This document shows positions 1 through 10,968 of a DNA stretch of 64,000 nt, one piece after another. Source of the stretch: Caenorhabditis remanei (lineage: Eukaryota > Nematoda > Chromadorea > Rhabditida > Rhabditidae); contig NC_071328.1 in NCBI RefSeq assembly GCF_010183535.1, positions 3,038,001-3,102,000 on the forward strand, read 5' to 3'. Position 1 is the stretch's first letter. Every line of letters begins with the position of its first letter. The position numbers and the translations under genes are program-made. The notes under the pieces are model-generated. The model was not told the DNA's origin. It did not search any database and was given only the letters and a program-made list of their open reading frames with translations.

Positions 1-923
1 ATTTGAGCATCGCCTTGATGTCCACTGCGGAGAGGTACTTCATGAAATCGAACTTTGTTGCAAAGTCGATACATGTTAATTGATTAATTACTGCCCAATC
101 ATAGAATCCATATTTTGAGTCGGCTGGTTTCGCCTCAAAATCGAGGGCGCCACGTGTAAAAATATCTTCGACAGAGAGATTCGTTGGCACCATGGCTTCC
201 AGAAAATGCTTTTGTCTTGTTGCATTTTTCTCCAATAAACTCAGTATAGTCTTAGTTGGGTCGTCTGAAACCAGGAGACACTTCATCCCGATACGAATAC
301 ACTGATGAAAACGACAGAAGCGGCATTTCACTTGACGGAAGTCACATTTTCCCTCTTTTTTGCAGATGATTGGTTTGTTTGTGTCGATTGCACGGCGGAA
401 GAACATTTTGCACGAGTTGCAGGATTGGACCTGAAAACTTTTAAAAAATGAGTATTTTATGTAAAGAAACTTTGGAAAGCGCGCTCTATGGCACAGTACA
501 CGCTGTAAAAATTCACTAGAATAATCGTTACAAAAAGTAAAAAATAATAGCACTTACTGGGAATCGAACCCTGGATGCAAGTTTGCTGGCCAGACTCCTT
601 ACCAGATACACCACAAGTGTCGGCCCGCGGCGCGGAACCGAAGGTGGTGATGAAGGTGACGCTTCTCTTGGGTCTCGAGCGCTTTCATCACCACCTTCTG
701 TTCCGCGCCGCCTCCTCGCACATTTGGTGTACCTGGTAAGGAGTCTGGCTACTAAACTAGCATCGGGGGTTCGATTCCGATTGAGTGCTATTATTTTTTG
801 TTTTTTGTAACAATCACAACGGTATTCTTATTTTCAATTTTCACTCACCCCATAATTAAACCCACTCTTCGAATCACCACAAATCTTGCAACTGCGCTCT
901 TCTGGAGACAAGTTGTAGTGCAT
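1..923 (-). CDS. Nuclear hormone receptor, 5' part (runs off the left edge)
   Basis: Ligand-type transcription factor of the nuclear receptor superfamily, acting on DNA in the nucleus. Two coding exons are visible on the minus strand: 923-849 (ATG at 923, 25 codons) and 430 to beyond 1; the intron 848-431 has GTGAGT and TTTTCAG ends and is phase 0. Exon 1 encodes CKICGDSKSGFNYG, the first half of the C4 zinc finger. Exon 2 continues with SCNSCKMFFRRAI (rest of finger 1 and the P-box helix), then a second finger with Cys spacing C-x5-C-x9-C-x2-C, ending CRFCRFHQCIRIGM. About 75 residues of hinge follow, then the start of a ligand-binding domain (LTCIDFATKFDF, matching the helix 3 signature). 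No stop occurs before the edge. Which of the many expanded Caenorhabditis NHR subfamilies it belongs to cannot be told from this part. Confidence 0.93.
550..620 (-). pseudogene. tRNA-like sequence in the NHR intron, left unit
   Basis: On the minus strand a 71-nt unit has an A-box-like TGGTGTATCTGGTAAGG and a perfect B box GGTTCGATTCC. Its ends (ACACTTG and TAAGTGC) pair at six of seven positions like an acceptor stem. The D and anticodon arms do not fold cleanly, so I call it a tRNA-derived relic or SINE head, not a working tRNA. It is the mirror partner of the unit at 720-788. Confidence 0.55.
720..788 (+). pseudogene. tRNA-like sequence in the NHR intron, right unit
   Basis: Plus-strand counterpart of the unit at 550-620, with the same A-box-like stretch (TGGTGTACCTGGTAAGG) and B box GGTTCGATTCC but a degraded anticodon arm. 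The two units and the GC-rich spacer between them (about 621-719, itself self-complementary) form one palindrome of about 240 bp inside the receptor intron. Confidence 0.5.
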
Positions 924-1230
924 TTTGCCTGGAATCTTTATTTAAATAAGGAAAAATAAAAGCCTCACTGAACAAATAATTTCTAGACTAAGATAAAGAT
1001 AGTCAGAATCTGAGAACGTGCAAAAATATTTCCAGACAGAAACGGAAAGATGTAGTGTACTAATCAGAAGCTATTGGTGTTGGATGTCTTAAAAGATTTC
1101 CTCGTTAATTTTTGACATCCAGAGATTACGGAACTTCCGATTTGGATTATTGGAGGAGAGGGAACTTCCAGTTTAAGAAAATCTTGCTGATTTTTTAAAA
1201 ACTACAAGAGATGAAAATGACAAAGTTTGA
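924..1230. other. No gene seen upstream of the receptor
   Basis: AT-rich flank 5' of the receptor start. It presumably contains its promoter, but no motif stands out. Confidence 0.5.
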
Positions 1231-1232
1231 CA

Positions 1233-1575
1233 GCCCGTTGCAGTCCACCAAATTGTCCCTTTTATTCAAAATTCGTATATGTTATAGAGCAAGTCCTGAT
1301 CTCCATTTTTGTAGTTGACAACTTTTCGGTAGCTCTTCACGTTTTCGAGATATACTACTTTAAAGATTGCAACCTGAAGAGCGGCTCGAGGGAGAGGGAA
1401 GGGGAAGAGACGCAGAGAAGCGAGACGCCCTCCTCGTTTCACGTGCTCTCTCGCCCCTAACTTCGAGGGCGCATATCTCGAAAGCGTGAAGAGCTACCAA
1501 AAAGTTGACAACTACAAAAATGGAGAGCTTGTTTTGATCAACTCAACCAATATAATTTTGTGGCCACTGGGCAAC
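1233..1575. repeat. Foldback MITE with the TTGTAGTTGACAAC motif
   Basis: The ends CCGTTGCAGTCCACCAAATT and the complement of AATTTTGTGGCCACTGGGC match imperfectly, and the arms (TTTTTGTAGTTGACAACTTTT against its complement near 1500) pair around a centre near 1410. The core carries GA-rich and CGTTTCACG sequence. Related arms recur near 37.6-38.3 kb and 41.4-41.8 kb. Confidence 0.6.
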
Positions 1576-2790
1576 AATAAAAGTATTTATTTTTTTGTCA
1601 AAAATAATTTAAGAATCGACTAAGAATCTATCATTGATATACTGTAACTTCCTAAGGAAGCTTAGCACGATAAATTCGTCAACTACAAAAATGAAGAAAA
1701 CATACATTTTCTATGACATATCACAAAACCAGTGATGGCGAATCAGAAAATTTAGTCAAAATCACGATAGTAGCAAAAATTCAGCCGAGTTACGGGTATA
1801 CTGTGGCTTTCCAGAGAAATTTTGCTTTGATGGCCTAGAAAACCGAATTTTTAGGGTGTTAAGTCATCAAAATTATATTTATCTTGAAGAAAAAGCGTAT
1901 AATTTTTTGAATTTATTTAAAAGTTTGAGTTTTGCGGGAATAAATACTATTTTAAGTTGATGGCCTAGTGTTCACACAATTTGAGGTTCTAGGTCACCAA
2001 AATTTATATTTGTTTGAAAGAGCGAAATACGACAATTTTAATGGTGTTTTCAAAATTTTGAAATTCTAAGCTTAAACGGAGTTATGACGTTTTGAATTTG
2101 GTGGCCCAGAAATTCAAATGTGCTTACTGAGAATCTAGGTTATCATTATTTTAAGTCTAAAATTTGTATAAAAATTGGAAGGCCACAAACACAAAAGCCA
2201 TGTGAAAAACGTGAAAATTTCAAAAATACTACCAAAATCTTCCGCAAGACGAGATTTACAAATAGAATGTCAGAATTACAAATGGATGCACATTTCTCAA
2301 ATTCACGTAAGTTCACAAATCAGAGAGATCAGAATGAGCTGAGATTAGCAAACTAAAAACAACACCACCCCCTTATTAGGACACCACGAAAAAGTGTGCC
2401 CAATCTTTGAAATCTAGATATATATTTTGTGTACACCTGATCTCTCTTTGCTTATTAAGCTGGTTCCCGCCGACAGAGGAAAGAAGAAATGACGAAAAGT
2501 TCAAGAAAAGAAGAATATGAATCACTATTGTGGGAGATTAGGCAGTTCATGTGAATACGGGGTACATGAGATTTTGAAGAAATCCTGTGGAAAAAAAGAG
2601 ATGGATAAGGAACTTTTTGTTATGAACTGACGTGAGTTAGACTCCGCCCAACTTAGGCAGTTTTTTTTAGTAAGCGGGTTGGAGGATTACTGTAGCATCT
2701 TGAAAATACGGAAATGCTAGAAGCACTGGGAGTAGGGGTACTGTGTCAAGACGAAAAGAATGGGCGGAGCCAAAAGAAATTATGTCGGAC
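1576..2790. other. AT-rich intergenic DNA, nothing recognised
   Basis: No open frame with coding character, splice pairs or clear repeat ends. Short open stretches here look random. Confidence 0.5.
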
Positions 2791-3117
2791 GTGATTGTAT
2801 AGGTATTTTAGTGAGAACTCGTACAAAAAATGAAGTGAGCCAACAAAATATTGTTGAGTCCTCTGACCCTGACGGGCATTGTAACGGTCTAGTGATCGAA
2901 TTCATCAAAACAAACTGTCAAGTACAAAACACTAAATACAACAGATATCAAGTGATAAATTGCGTTTGGAGACATCAATATTTCATTTAAATTTTGTCTG
3001 CGCCTCCAAGAATAACTCCAAGAGGTTACAGTATACCAAGAGGAGCCTAAAAGTCTAGTGAACATTTAGTCCACGCATCATCAAGGATTACTATACGGTA
3101 GCTACTGAGGTAGAGAG

Positions 3118-3325
3118 CAGAGTTGAGCGGAATGCGGTTTGAAATGGCGGAAGGCGAAAGGCGGAAGGCGGAATACAATCTCGCTTTCAAAAATACGATC
3201 AAATTTTTCAAGCTGAGGAAAAAATCTTTAAACAGCGGAAAGCGGAAGGCGGAAAGCGGAAGTAGGAAAATTTTTGGCGGAAAGCGGAAAGCGGAAGGCG
3301 GAAGGCGGAATTCCGCTCAACTCTG
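3118..3325. mobile_element. hAT-type MITE, CAGAGTTG family
   Basis: Ends CAGAGTTGAGCGGAAT and the complement of TTCCGCTCAACTCTG, flanked on both sides by an exact 8-bp duplication GTAGAGAG (3110-3117 and 3326-3333). The interior is mostly GGCGGAAAGCGGAA repeats. No coding sequence; mobilisation would need a transposase supplied from elsewhere. Confidence 0.85.
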
Positions 3326-3934
3326 GTAGAGAGTTTGCTCGGAGCAAATTCAGTAGTTCAATAAAGCCATGAAAAATATCAAGATTTCCAAGGCACAAAA
3401 TAGACCAATATGTAATCAACCAGAAAACACCAAAATGCAAAATTTGTCTCTTTTTTTATTTTTATAGAAACGTAGCTGAGAGGAGAGGGGATTAGTAATC
3501 CCTTCCAGGCTGATCAGACTTTATATATATCTTGAATCATCAAGGATTTGTATGAAAGGAACTTGTGATCTCCCCTTTTGTTCCATTTTGTAGTTAAATG
3601 GGTGGAGAATACGATTCTGATTACCGTCATATTCTGATTATTTGAACTTGGAGAACTCAAAGAAAATTTCAGACATCACATGAACTTTATAAAGTTCCTT
3701 CAAGATCATTATTAATGCGATCTCTTTCGTCTCAGAATTGGTCTGCAATATCTAGAAGACAAATCTGCTTGAAGGAGGACTGAAGTCATAGTTTTGTTTA
3801 TTTCAGATTCTGATACTTCAGACAATTCTAAAGAACTTTTATTATAGACGCATATGCTAAAAATCGCTTCAACAATCGTTCTCCTGAGCGGACTAAATGT
3901 TCACTTGACTTTTCGGCTCCTCTTTGGTATACTG

Positions 3935-4386
3935 CAGGCTTGGTCGGAGAAAAATTTTCGGAGAATCGGAGAATCGAAATTTTCTCCGAAAAAAAAGTCG
4001 GAGAATCGGATATCCGACTTTTTCTCCGACTTTTTTTCTCGGAGAATCGGAGAATTTCGGATAATTTCGGAGAATCCAAAAATGTTCCCAAAAATGCTTC
4101 TAAAACGGGTTTTCTGTTGCGTTTCTCAGAATTCACCTTCTATAACATATTTAATCATCATTAAAAGCTTTTTCCAGTAAAAATACAACAAAAACAGAGT
4201 TTGAAGTGTCGTCGTCTCCGGTATTCTCCGAAATTCTCCGAAATTCTCCGACTTTATTTTTGGAGAATCGGAGAATTTATCCGAAATGAAAAATCGGAGA
4301 ATTATCCGACGGATAATTTCTCCGATATAAAAAGTCGGAGAATCGGAGAATCGGATTATCCGATTCTCCGACTCCGACCAAGCCTG
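3935..4386. mobile_element. hAT-type MITE, CAGGCTTGG type
   Basis: Ends CAGGCTTGGTCGGAG and the complement CTCCGACCAAGCCTG, with an exact 8-bp target duplication GTATACTG (3927-3934 and 4387-4394). The interior is built from TCGGAGAATCGGAGAA units in both orientations. It sits inside the right arm of the older inverted repeat. The open frames over it are low-complexity artefacts. Confidence 0.85.
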
Positions 4387-4898
4387 GTATACTGTAACCT
4401 CTTGGAGTTACTCTTGGAGGTGCAGACAAAATTTAAATGAAATATTGATGTCTCCAAACGCAATTTATCACTTGATATCTGTTGTATTTAGAGTTTTGTA
4501 CTTGACAGTTTGTTTTGATGAATTCGATCACTAGACCGTTACAGTGCCCGTCAGGGTCAGAGGACTCAACAATATTTTGTAGGAGTTCTCACTAAAGTAC
4601 CTATACACTTCAACATTTATAACCAAAAAATAGAAACAACTACGAGCTGTTGGAAGACGTGAGAAAACGAGAAATTGAATAAAAATCTTGTCCGAGAGGA
4701 CTACACGGCCGCGCTGAAAAACTCTTCCACCAAAGCTCATTTTGAGTCAGTTAGAACGATTTTTGAAGCGATTCCAGCATATGCGTCAGTAATTAAAGTT
4801 TCTTAGAAATTTTAGAAGTATTGGAGTTTGTAATAAACAAAATATGACTTCATTCCTCCTTTAAAAAGCTTGAAGCAACGTGTATTAGTGTTTATGTA

Positions 4899-5185
4899 CA
4901 GTACCTGACAAAAAGGTATCAACTTTGGCTGTTTTCGGTGTAAAATGATCAACTTTGACAGTGTATTTCGGTGTTACCTGATTGTCCGAGAAACTTAAGT
5001 TTATATGGGTTAGACAGAGCAAAAATAGTACATCATTTTTGTAGTTGACCCAAAAATGATGTGCTATTTTTGCTCTGTCCAACCCATATAAACTTGAGTT
5101 TATCGGACAATCAGGTGACACCGAAATACCCTGTCAAAGTTCCACTGAATACAGCCAAAGTTGGTAACCTTTTTGTCCGGTACTG
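4899..5185. mobile_element. Tc1/mariner-like MITE, CAGTACC family
   Basis: Terminal repeats CAGTACCTGACAAAAAGG and its imperfect complement, flanked by TA on both sides (4897-4898, 5186-5187), fit Tc1/mariner-type insertion. The arms contain the shared CAACTTTGGCTGT and GACAGAGCAAAAATAG sequences around a centre near 5045. Confidence 0.75.
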
Positions 5186-5519
5186 TATATAATGTGCAAT
5201 TTTCGTTTGAAACAGTTCTCTGCTAAAAGTTATACAAATTTTTCTGAAAATTGGTTATTCTGTTTCAAAAAAGTCAACTTCAGACCAAAATTCTCGTTTT
5301 CTGGCTCATAAGATAGAGAAGTTAATTTTCCACAATTCTGATGGATGGGACACTTTTCTCATTCATTTCGACATCTGAAAACCTAAAAATACTGCATTTT
5401 CAGTGCAAAAGTGTGTCGCAGTGTGGAAGACCGTGTAAGCTTTTTGTCCAAACAACTACAAAACCCCTAATTAAACATTTATTTGAAAATGTTAAATTAT
5501 GGCAATTAATTTTATTTAT
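5186..5519. other. 3' flank of the membrane-protein gene
   Basis: AT-rich DNA downstream of the stop at 5520. No gene or clear repeat is seen. Confidence 0.5.
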
Positions 5520-8500
5520 TCAATATCTCCCGGAGTCTCCAACAGACACATTAGTCGATTGAAACTTAGATACATTCCCACTGTCCTTTTTATTTTGTCT
5601 TCTAATCCATTTGCGTATTGGTTTCGAATAACACACATAAACAGATAATATCCACAGAAAAGGGAAATAATGTGTGACTACTCGGTATTTAAAAGTACTG
5701 ATTCGGGATCTAGTAGAACTGTTGCAAATCTGTTTGATGACGGCGCATGTGATGGTTGTCTGAAAGTGTATAAGCTCAGCACAGTTCTTACATCCGCGCT
5801 CTACCGAAACCGAAGAAAATTGCGTGTTTCGGTGGAGCGCAGTTGTAAGAACTGTGCCGACCTAATATCTTGATCATGTCATAAATTCTAACGCTCAACT
5901 CACCAATACTAACAAAACAGTAGCATAGGCATTGAAAAGAATACAGAATCGTTTTTGGTTCATAACCAGTTTTTTGGTGTACCATCGGATAAATATAACA
6001 GTCATGAATATCAAGTCTGCCACGATTAATATAGAATCAAACAAGACGAGCTCAATTTCGTAGTCGTAGACTTCGAGAACAAACACTGCTGAAATACACT
6101 TTGATTTTTCTTGTAACAGGGAACCAGAGCTGTGCGGAATTCCTTCTTCCTTCTTCCTTCTTCCGGGCATTTTTTCACTTCCTTCTTCCTTTTTCCTTCT
6201 TCCTTTTTTGAAATTTTATTCCTTCTTCCTTCTTCCTTCTTCCGTTGAAATTGTTCGCCACTTCCGACTTCCGTGTAAAAAAATCACAAAAATTTTTTAA
6301 TTTTCGACGGAATTTCAGCGGAATATTGGTCGTTTTTAATGGAATTTTGTATGCAAAACAACGCCAAAATTCGCTATCAGAGATGACAACAAAAATTTTT
6401 CCTCAAATTTGTCATTTTCAAAATTAACTTCCGACTTCCGGATTCGGACCCAACTTCCTTCTTCCTTCTTCCGGGCTTTTTTCACTTCCTTCTTCCTTCT
6501 TCGTTCTTCCTTTTTCAAAATTTTACTTCCGTCTTCCTTCTTCCGTCTTCCTTTTTGAAAATGTTATTCCTTCTTCCTTCTTCCTTCTTCCGACTTCCTT
6601 TTTTGAAAATTTTACTTCCGCACAGCTCTGCAGGGAACATTGGAAGTAGGTACAGTACCGTGCAGTAAAATATAAAATTTGGTATTTCCTAGTTGAAAAC
6701 GACCAACTTTGAGAGGATGTTTCGGTATTCCTGATTGACCCACAAAGTAAATTATGTGCAAACCATACAGATCAAAAGTAGAATTCCATTTTGTAGTTGA
6801 CAACTTTTTTGTACGGACACTACATAGAGAGTTGTGGCCATTTTAAGACAATTGCATTTTTTTTGCATTGAAATGGGTCGATTTGAGGGAGAAATTACTT
6901 TGACGAAATGTAACTCTCTGGGGAATGCCCGTACAAAAAAGTTGTCAACTACAAAAATGAAACTCTACTTTTGCTTGGTTTATACATACCTAATTTACTT
7001 TCTGGGACAATCAAGAATACCATGACACTCTCTCAAAGTTGGTCGTTTCCAACTGGGAAATGCCAACTTGTACAGTACCGCTCAAAAGTATATTTAGTTT
7101 TGGCTGTTTTCAGTTGAAAAGGCCCAACTTTGAAAGTGTGTCATTGTAACACTGGTTGAGCCATCAAGAAGATTTTCAATGGATCGTACAGATAAAAAGT
7201 ACAGCTTCATTTTTGTAGTTGACAACTTTTTTGTACAGACACTCCCTAGAGAGTTATGGTCATTTTAAGGGGACAGCTCAAAAATCGCATTATTTTACAC
7301 TGAAATTGGTCGATTTGAGGGATAAATTGCTTTGACGAAATGTAACTCTCTAGGGAATGTCCGTACCATACTTGTCATTTGACGGGCCGGGCCGAGGAAA
7401 AATTTATTAAAATTTTGGCACCCCAAACATAATTTTCAAGTGCTTTTTTATCACTTTAGAACTAATAAAAATCATCGATTCAGTCGAATTTTTGCAGAAA
7501 ATGACCCAAAAACCACTTTTTCAAAAATTAATACTGAAAAAAACATGTTTTTCGAAAAAAAGTCACTTCACCCGGGCCGGTGAAAATTTGGAAATCGGCA
7601 AGGCCCGGCCGGCCCGTGACAAATATGGTCCGTACAAAAAAGTTGTCAACTACAAAAATGAAGTTCTACTTTTGATCTACTTGATGGTACAATCAGTATT
7701 ACTATGACACACTCTCAAAGTTGGGCGTTTTCAACTGAAAAAAGCACAATTTAATATACTTTTGAGCGGTACTGTATCCCTGTGTACAATATTTGTAAAT
7801 TCGCTTCAACTACAGTATTTACAATAACAATTAACTTACCCGACATTGAAACCATACCAAGTACACAAAATATTGGAAAACCGACAAACGTCAGTTTCTT
7901 CACATTTTCCGGTTCTACTCCAATAACTTCACCAAATAGTTGAAGTGACACAAATCCAAATGTTACAAAGGGCTCACCCATATACATAATTCTTTGTATT
8001 CCAATTGAAATTTGGATAAATTGGGTTTTCGGTATTTTACAAACAAAAAATTCATTGCTCATGAACAGAATCTTGTATATAAGTGAGGCGTACGTAAGAA
8101 TATGGAAGGGGACAAAATGTTTGAATTGGTGTTTCTGTAACTTTTATTTGACTAAAGTTTTCTATTTTTTATTTTCGGGGCCCAAAACACAGGGGTGTGA
8201 GACGTAAGGTTCGCAACGAAAAGTTTTGAATGTACCGGCCGAGTCGCGATGCGTGTGCGTCGCGTTTTCCATTGAAAGATACGACAAACACACGCTAAAC
8301 TTGAACTTGGCACTCACTAGGGAATGGCTCGCACAATGGTTGGAGATACACAACATGATATATCGCTGGAAAGCTGACGTTTCCCTGATTCCGAATCTAT
8401 ATTCAGTTTTTGCAATGGCGCTCCCAGTTTTGAGAAATCCGGCTCCAAAGTTTGGGTAAATTTTAGTGCTAAAACTCGAGTTTCCAACCCGCGTGTTGCC

Positions 8501-10968
8501 GCAACACGTAAACCCATTCGGGGAATAGTTGAATCAGCGGTCGAATGGTCGAGGGGGTTACAGGTGTGGTAGCACAGGCAAACCGCTGATGACGAAACGC
8601 GGGTCAAACGCGGGCGAAGGACGAAATTAGGACCAAACGTGGCCCTAATTTCATCCTACACGGTTCAAAGCCGTTTTGAGGATGAAACGCGGGTGAGATG
8701 CGGGCGTCCTCATTTTTGGGGGGATCTCAAAAGGGCCGAGGATGAAACGAGGATAAAATGTGGATGAGTTGGCACTCATTCATTTTCAATTTTATTTCAT
8801 TTTCTTTTATTTTTACGTTTTTCCTGTAAGATTTTTCGCTTTCTAAACAAAAATAAGTGCATTTCAGTCAATTACATTCAAAAATCGTCTACCAATTGGC
8901 CTGAATCGCGGAACTACCCTATTCAAAAGACATAGAAGTGAGTTTCGTTCTGAAAATAAACAAAATTGACAATTGTCTTTTCAGAAGAGCTTCCGACGTT
9001 TGGATTCTGGTCTGCGCACTTTTATGTGTTTACGATGCATTCCCATAACTGTAAGTGCTTTTGCGCAACACTAGAACTCCGAAATTTTGAAACAATACTT
9101 TTGGTTCATATGGACATTGAAATAGGAAGAAAATAGTATGATAAATTTAGAAATATTTTGGAAATTTTTGGAAATTTCAATCAGAGTGTGAAATCGTTTA
9201 ATTTTTCGAGTTCTCACTTCAATTTTAACCAAAAATTGTTTCGAAGTATCTGCTCTACAATTAAGAAAATTTACGAATGAAAAAATCTTTTTTTGACTTA
9301 AAAAATTATTTTCAACAAGATTTGTGCAGAAAGATTTCAACTAAAGAGTTTCACCGATAATAACTATAAATCATTTTTTAGATCGTCCTCGACCCATAAA
9401 TGGCGCCCCGGAACCAGATCAAGAAGCAAAATCAAAAACAAATCGCCAAATATTCGAATTTTTCATTTTTTCCACTGAGCTTTCCAAATTTTTCTAAGTT
9501 TTTTTCTTAAGTTTGAATAAAATAAATGTTGTTATACACTCATACAATTGTTTGTTGCTTGATAACTATTCACAATTAGAAATAACCAGAAAATTCTGAT
9601 CCGGGGAACCCCTGCCCAAATTTTTCGCTGCCGACCGCCGAGGATCAAATTTGGTCCAAATTTGAACCAAATTTGATGCCTTTTTTGGTATCGTTTTGAC
9701 GCCGAGTGTTCATCCGCGTTTGGACCAAATTTCATCCGGAGCGGTTTGCCTGTGAGTAGGTGGACACTCTGTGGTTCGACTCCTTGCCTTTTTTCCTTCT
9801 TTTTTACTTTTTTGTAATCCTCGTTTTTGGGTCCCATGGCCATTACAATGTGTCAAAATTCGGTTTTTTAAGTTTTTCGAGTCTATATTGCCGTTTTAAG
9901 AAAAATTATTTTTTTCAAGAAGTTCAACTTTTCTGTGACCAAGTCCATGGCAGGCAGTCGGAATATTTTTTCGAAAAATTTTCGTTAAAAGTTAGAAAAA
10001 CAATGGAAAATGTTATAGCAAGGCATAAAAATTATTTTTCCAAAGTTTACTTGTCTTGTTGCTCTGGTATATACTTTTTTTGAAGCAACTACTCTGCTAC
10101 TTATGTGGTGATTCGAAGTTAAAGTCGTAGTGAAGATCTCTATCATGTAAACATGTTGGAATCTAATATCAAAACGCATTTTCTATTGTTTTTCTAACTT
10201 TTAACGAAAATTTTTCGAAAAAATATTCCGACTGCCTGCCATGGACTTGGTCACAGAAAAGTTGAACTTCTTGAAAAAAATAATTTTTCTTAAAACGGCA
10301 ATATAGACTCGAAAAGCTTCAAAACCCGAACTCTGACACATTGTGATGACCATGGGACCCAAAAACGAAGATTACAAAAAAAGAAAAAAAGAAGGAAAAA
10401 GGCAAGGAATCGAACCATAGAGTGCCCACCTACTACCACACCTGTAACCCCCTCGACCATTCGACCGCTGATTCAACTATTCCCCGAATGGGTTTACGTG
10501 TTGCGGCAACACGCGAGTTGGAAACTCGAGTTTTAGCACTAAAATTTACCCAAACGTTGGAGCCGGATTGATCAAAACTGGGAGCGCCATTGCAAAAACT
10601 GAATATAGATTCGGAATCAGGGAAACGTCAGCTTTCCAGCGATATATATCATGTTGTGTATCTCCAACCATTGTGCGAGCCATTCCCTAGTCAGCCAAGT
10701 CCTTTTTTGGCACCGTGCCAATCGCTGTGAGACGAAATGCGTTTACGTGACCTTGCGTTTTGCACCCCTGTGTCAAAATTCTAATAAAAATGTTTCTCAC
10801 TTTGTTCTTCACAATTTTATAAGCATAAAAAACGAAAAACCCCATAAATACAAATGAATAGATAAAAAGATTACTAAACAGCCAATCTCTTGGTATAGAG
10901 TTCCCAAAAACCTCAATGATTACGGAACAGTGGGGAAGGCTAGATGCATTGGATATGTAGAATTTCAT
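5520..10968 (-). CDS. Multi-pass membrane protein, serpentine-receptor-like
   Basis: Four coding exons on the minus strand, all joined in frame: 10968-10801, 8134-7840, 6088-5904 and 5759-5520 (TGA), giving 295 residues. Donors are GTGAGA, GTAAGT and GTGAGT; acceptors end TACAG or TTTCAG. Hydrophobic segments lie at about residues 30-50 (LFSNLFIYSFVFMGFFVFYAY), 66-80, 107-125, 137-155, 170-188, 202-222 and 246-262. The tail is basic (SKPIRKWIRRQNKK). Length and topology fit a nematode 7TM chemoreceptor, which would act in the membrane of sensory cells, but I cannot assign a named class and no ligand can be inferred. Intron 1 (2.7 kb) and intron 2 (1.75 kb) are full of transposons, yet all splice sites and the frame are intact. 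Confidence 0.75.
5777..5870. repeat. GCGCTC hairpin repeat
   Basis: Hairpin with arms CACAGTTCTTACA..CGCTCTACCGAAA and TTTCGGTGGAGCGCAGTTGTAAGAACTGTGC, in intron 3 of the membrane-protein gene. Copies of this family recur at 21447, 28125, 32025, 33310, 35283, 38640, 48715 and 52817. Confidence 0.7.
6125..6630. mobile_element. hAT-type MITE, CAGAGCTG family
   Basis: Ends CAGAGCTGTGCGGAA and the complement TTCCGCACAGCTCTG, with an exact 8-bp target duplication CAGGGAAC (6117-6124 and 6631-6638). The interior is dominated by CTTCCTTCTTCC runs. It lies in intron 2 of the membrane-protein gene, with only 36 bases between it and exon 3. Confidence 0.88.
6653..7072. mobile_element. Tc1/mariner-like MITE, right end lost
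   Basis: Starts TA-CAGTACCG and has mirror arms (TTGTAGTTGACAACTTTTTTGTACGG and its complement), but instead of a proper right end it runs straight into the next element at 7073. It belongs to the same family as 7073-7774. Confidence 0.6.
7073..7774. mobile_element. Tc1/mariner-like MITE carrying a nested hAT element
   Basis: Ends CAGTACCGCTCAAAAGTATA and its complement, flanked by TA (7071-7072, 7775-7776). Mirror arms contain CCAACTTTGAAAGTGTGTCA and TTGTAGTTGACAACTTTT. The element at 7367-7627 has landed in one arm, so this MITE is the older of the two. Confidence 0.78.
7367..7627. mobile_element. hAT-type MITE, CATACTTG family
   Basis: Ends CATACTTGTCA and the complement of TGACAAATATG, followed inward by GGGCCGGGCC. 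Exact 8-bp target duplication GTCCGTAC at 7359-7366 and 7628-7635. It interrupts the GTACAAAAAAGTTGTC arm of the surrounding TA-flanked MITE. Confidence 0.85.
8573..9754. mobile_element. TIR element with CACAGGCAAACCGCT ends
   Basis: Perfect 15-bp terminal inverted repeats (CACAGGCAAACCGCT) bound 1,182 bp. The intact opposite arm of the foldback shows the empty site GTGTGGTAGTAGGTGG; the filled site repeats only AG on each side, a 2-bp target duplication. Subterminal GATGAAACGCGGGT-type repeats fit a CACTA/CMC-like element, but no transposase is present. Exon-like pieces bounded by TTTCAG and GTGAGT or GTAAGT occur at about 8868-8938 and 8985-9050. Confidence 0.75.
10396..10478 (-). pseudogene. 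tRNA-like sequence in the foldback arm
   Basis: On the minus strand TGGTCGAGGGGGTTACAGG resembles a type II tRNA A box and GGTTCGATTCC is a perfect B box about 40 nt on. The other foldback arm holds the same unit split by the 1.2-kb element (A box near 8547, B box GGTTCGACTCC near 9773). I read it as a tRNA-derived relic. Confidence 0.45.

Larger units (their letters stand above)
2795..4612. repeat. Interrupted long inverted repeat
   Basis: The segment 2795-3060 is the reverse complement of 3878-3934 plus 4395-4612. The right arm is split by the hAT element at 3935-4386 and the loop holds the one at 3118-3325. Shared landmarks are GTGAGAACTC, CAGAGGACTCAACAATA and CCAAACGCAATTTATCAC. The outer element is therefore older than both insertions. 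Confidence 0.7.
8317..10690. repeat. Long foldback inside the outer element
   Basis: Outer ends CTAGGGAATGGCTCGCACA and its complement. The left arm 8317-8572 plus 9755-9995 pairs with the right arm 10690-10195; the centre is near 10.09 kb. The flanks fit a TA or CTAG target, because uninterrupted host copies read CACTCACTAGTCAGCC. The arms include tRNA-like sequence (see 10396-10478). Single-arm relatives occur near 45.1-45.3 kb. Confidence 0.7.
8188..10772. mobile_element. Composite nest in intron 1, outer CACAGGGGTG element
   Basis: The outer repeat has ends CACAGGGGTG and CACCCCTGTG; its own sequence is only the outer pieces (8188-8316, 10691-10772), with GCGATGCGTGTGCGTCGCG and TTTTGGCACCGTGCCAA landmarks. 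Related pieces occur at 21541-21610/24220-24357, 56160-56330, 60173-60375 and 62700-62870. Inside it lies a foldback (8317-10690), which in turn contains a TIR element (8573-9754): three layers in one intron. Confidence 0.65.

Noticed and set aside
583..810. 75-codon open frame in the receptor intron
   Set aside because: It runs across the tRNA-like palindrome and has no coding character.
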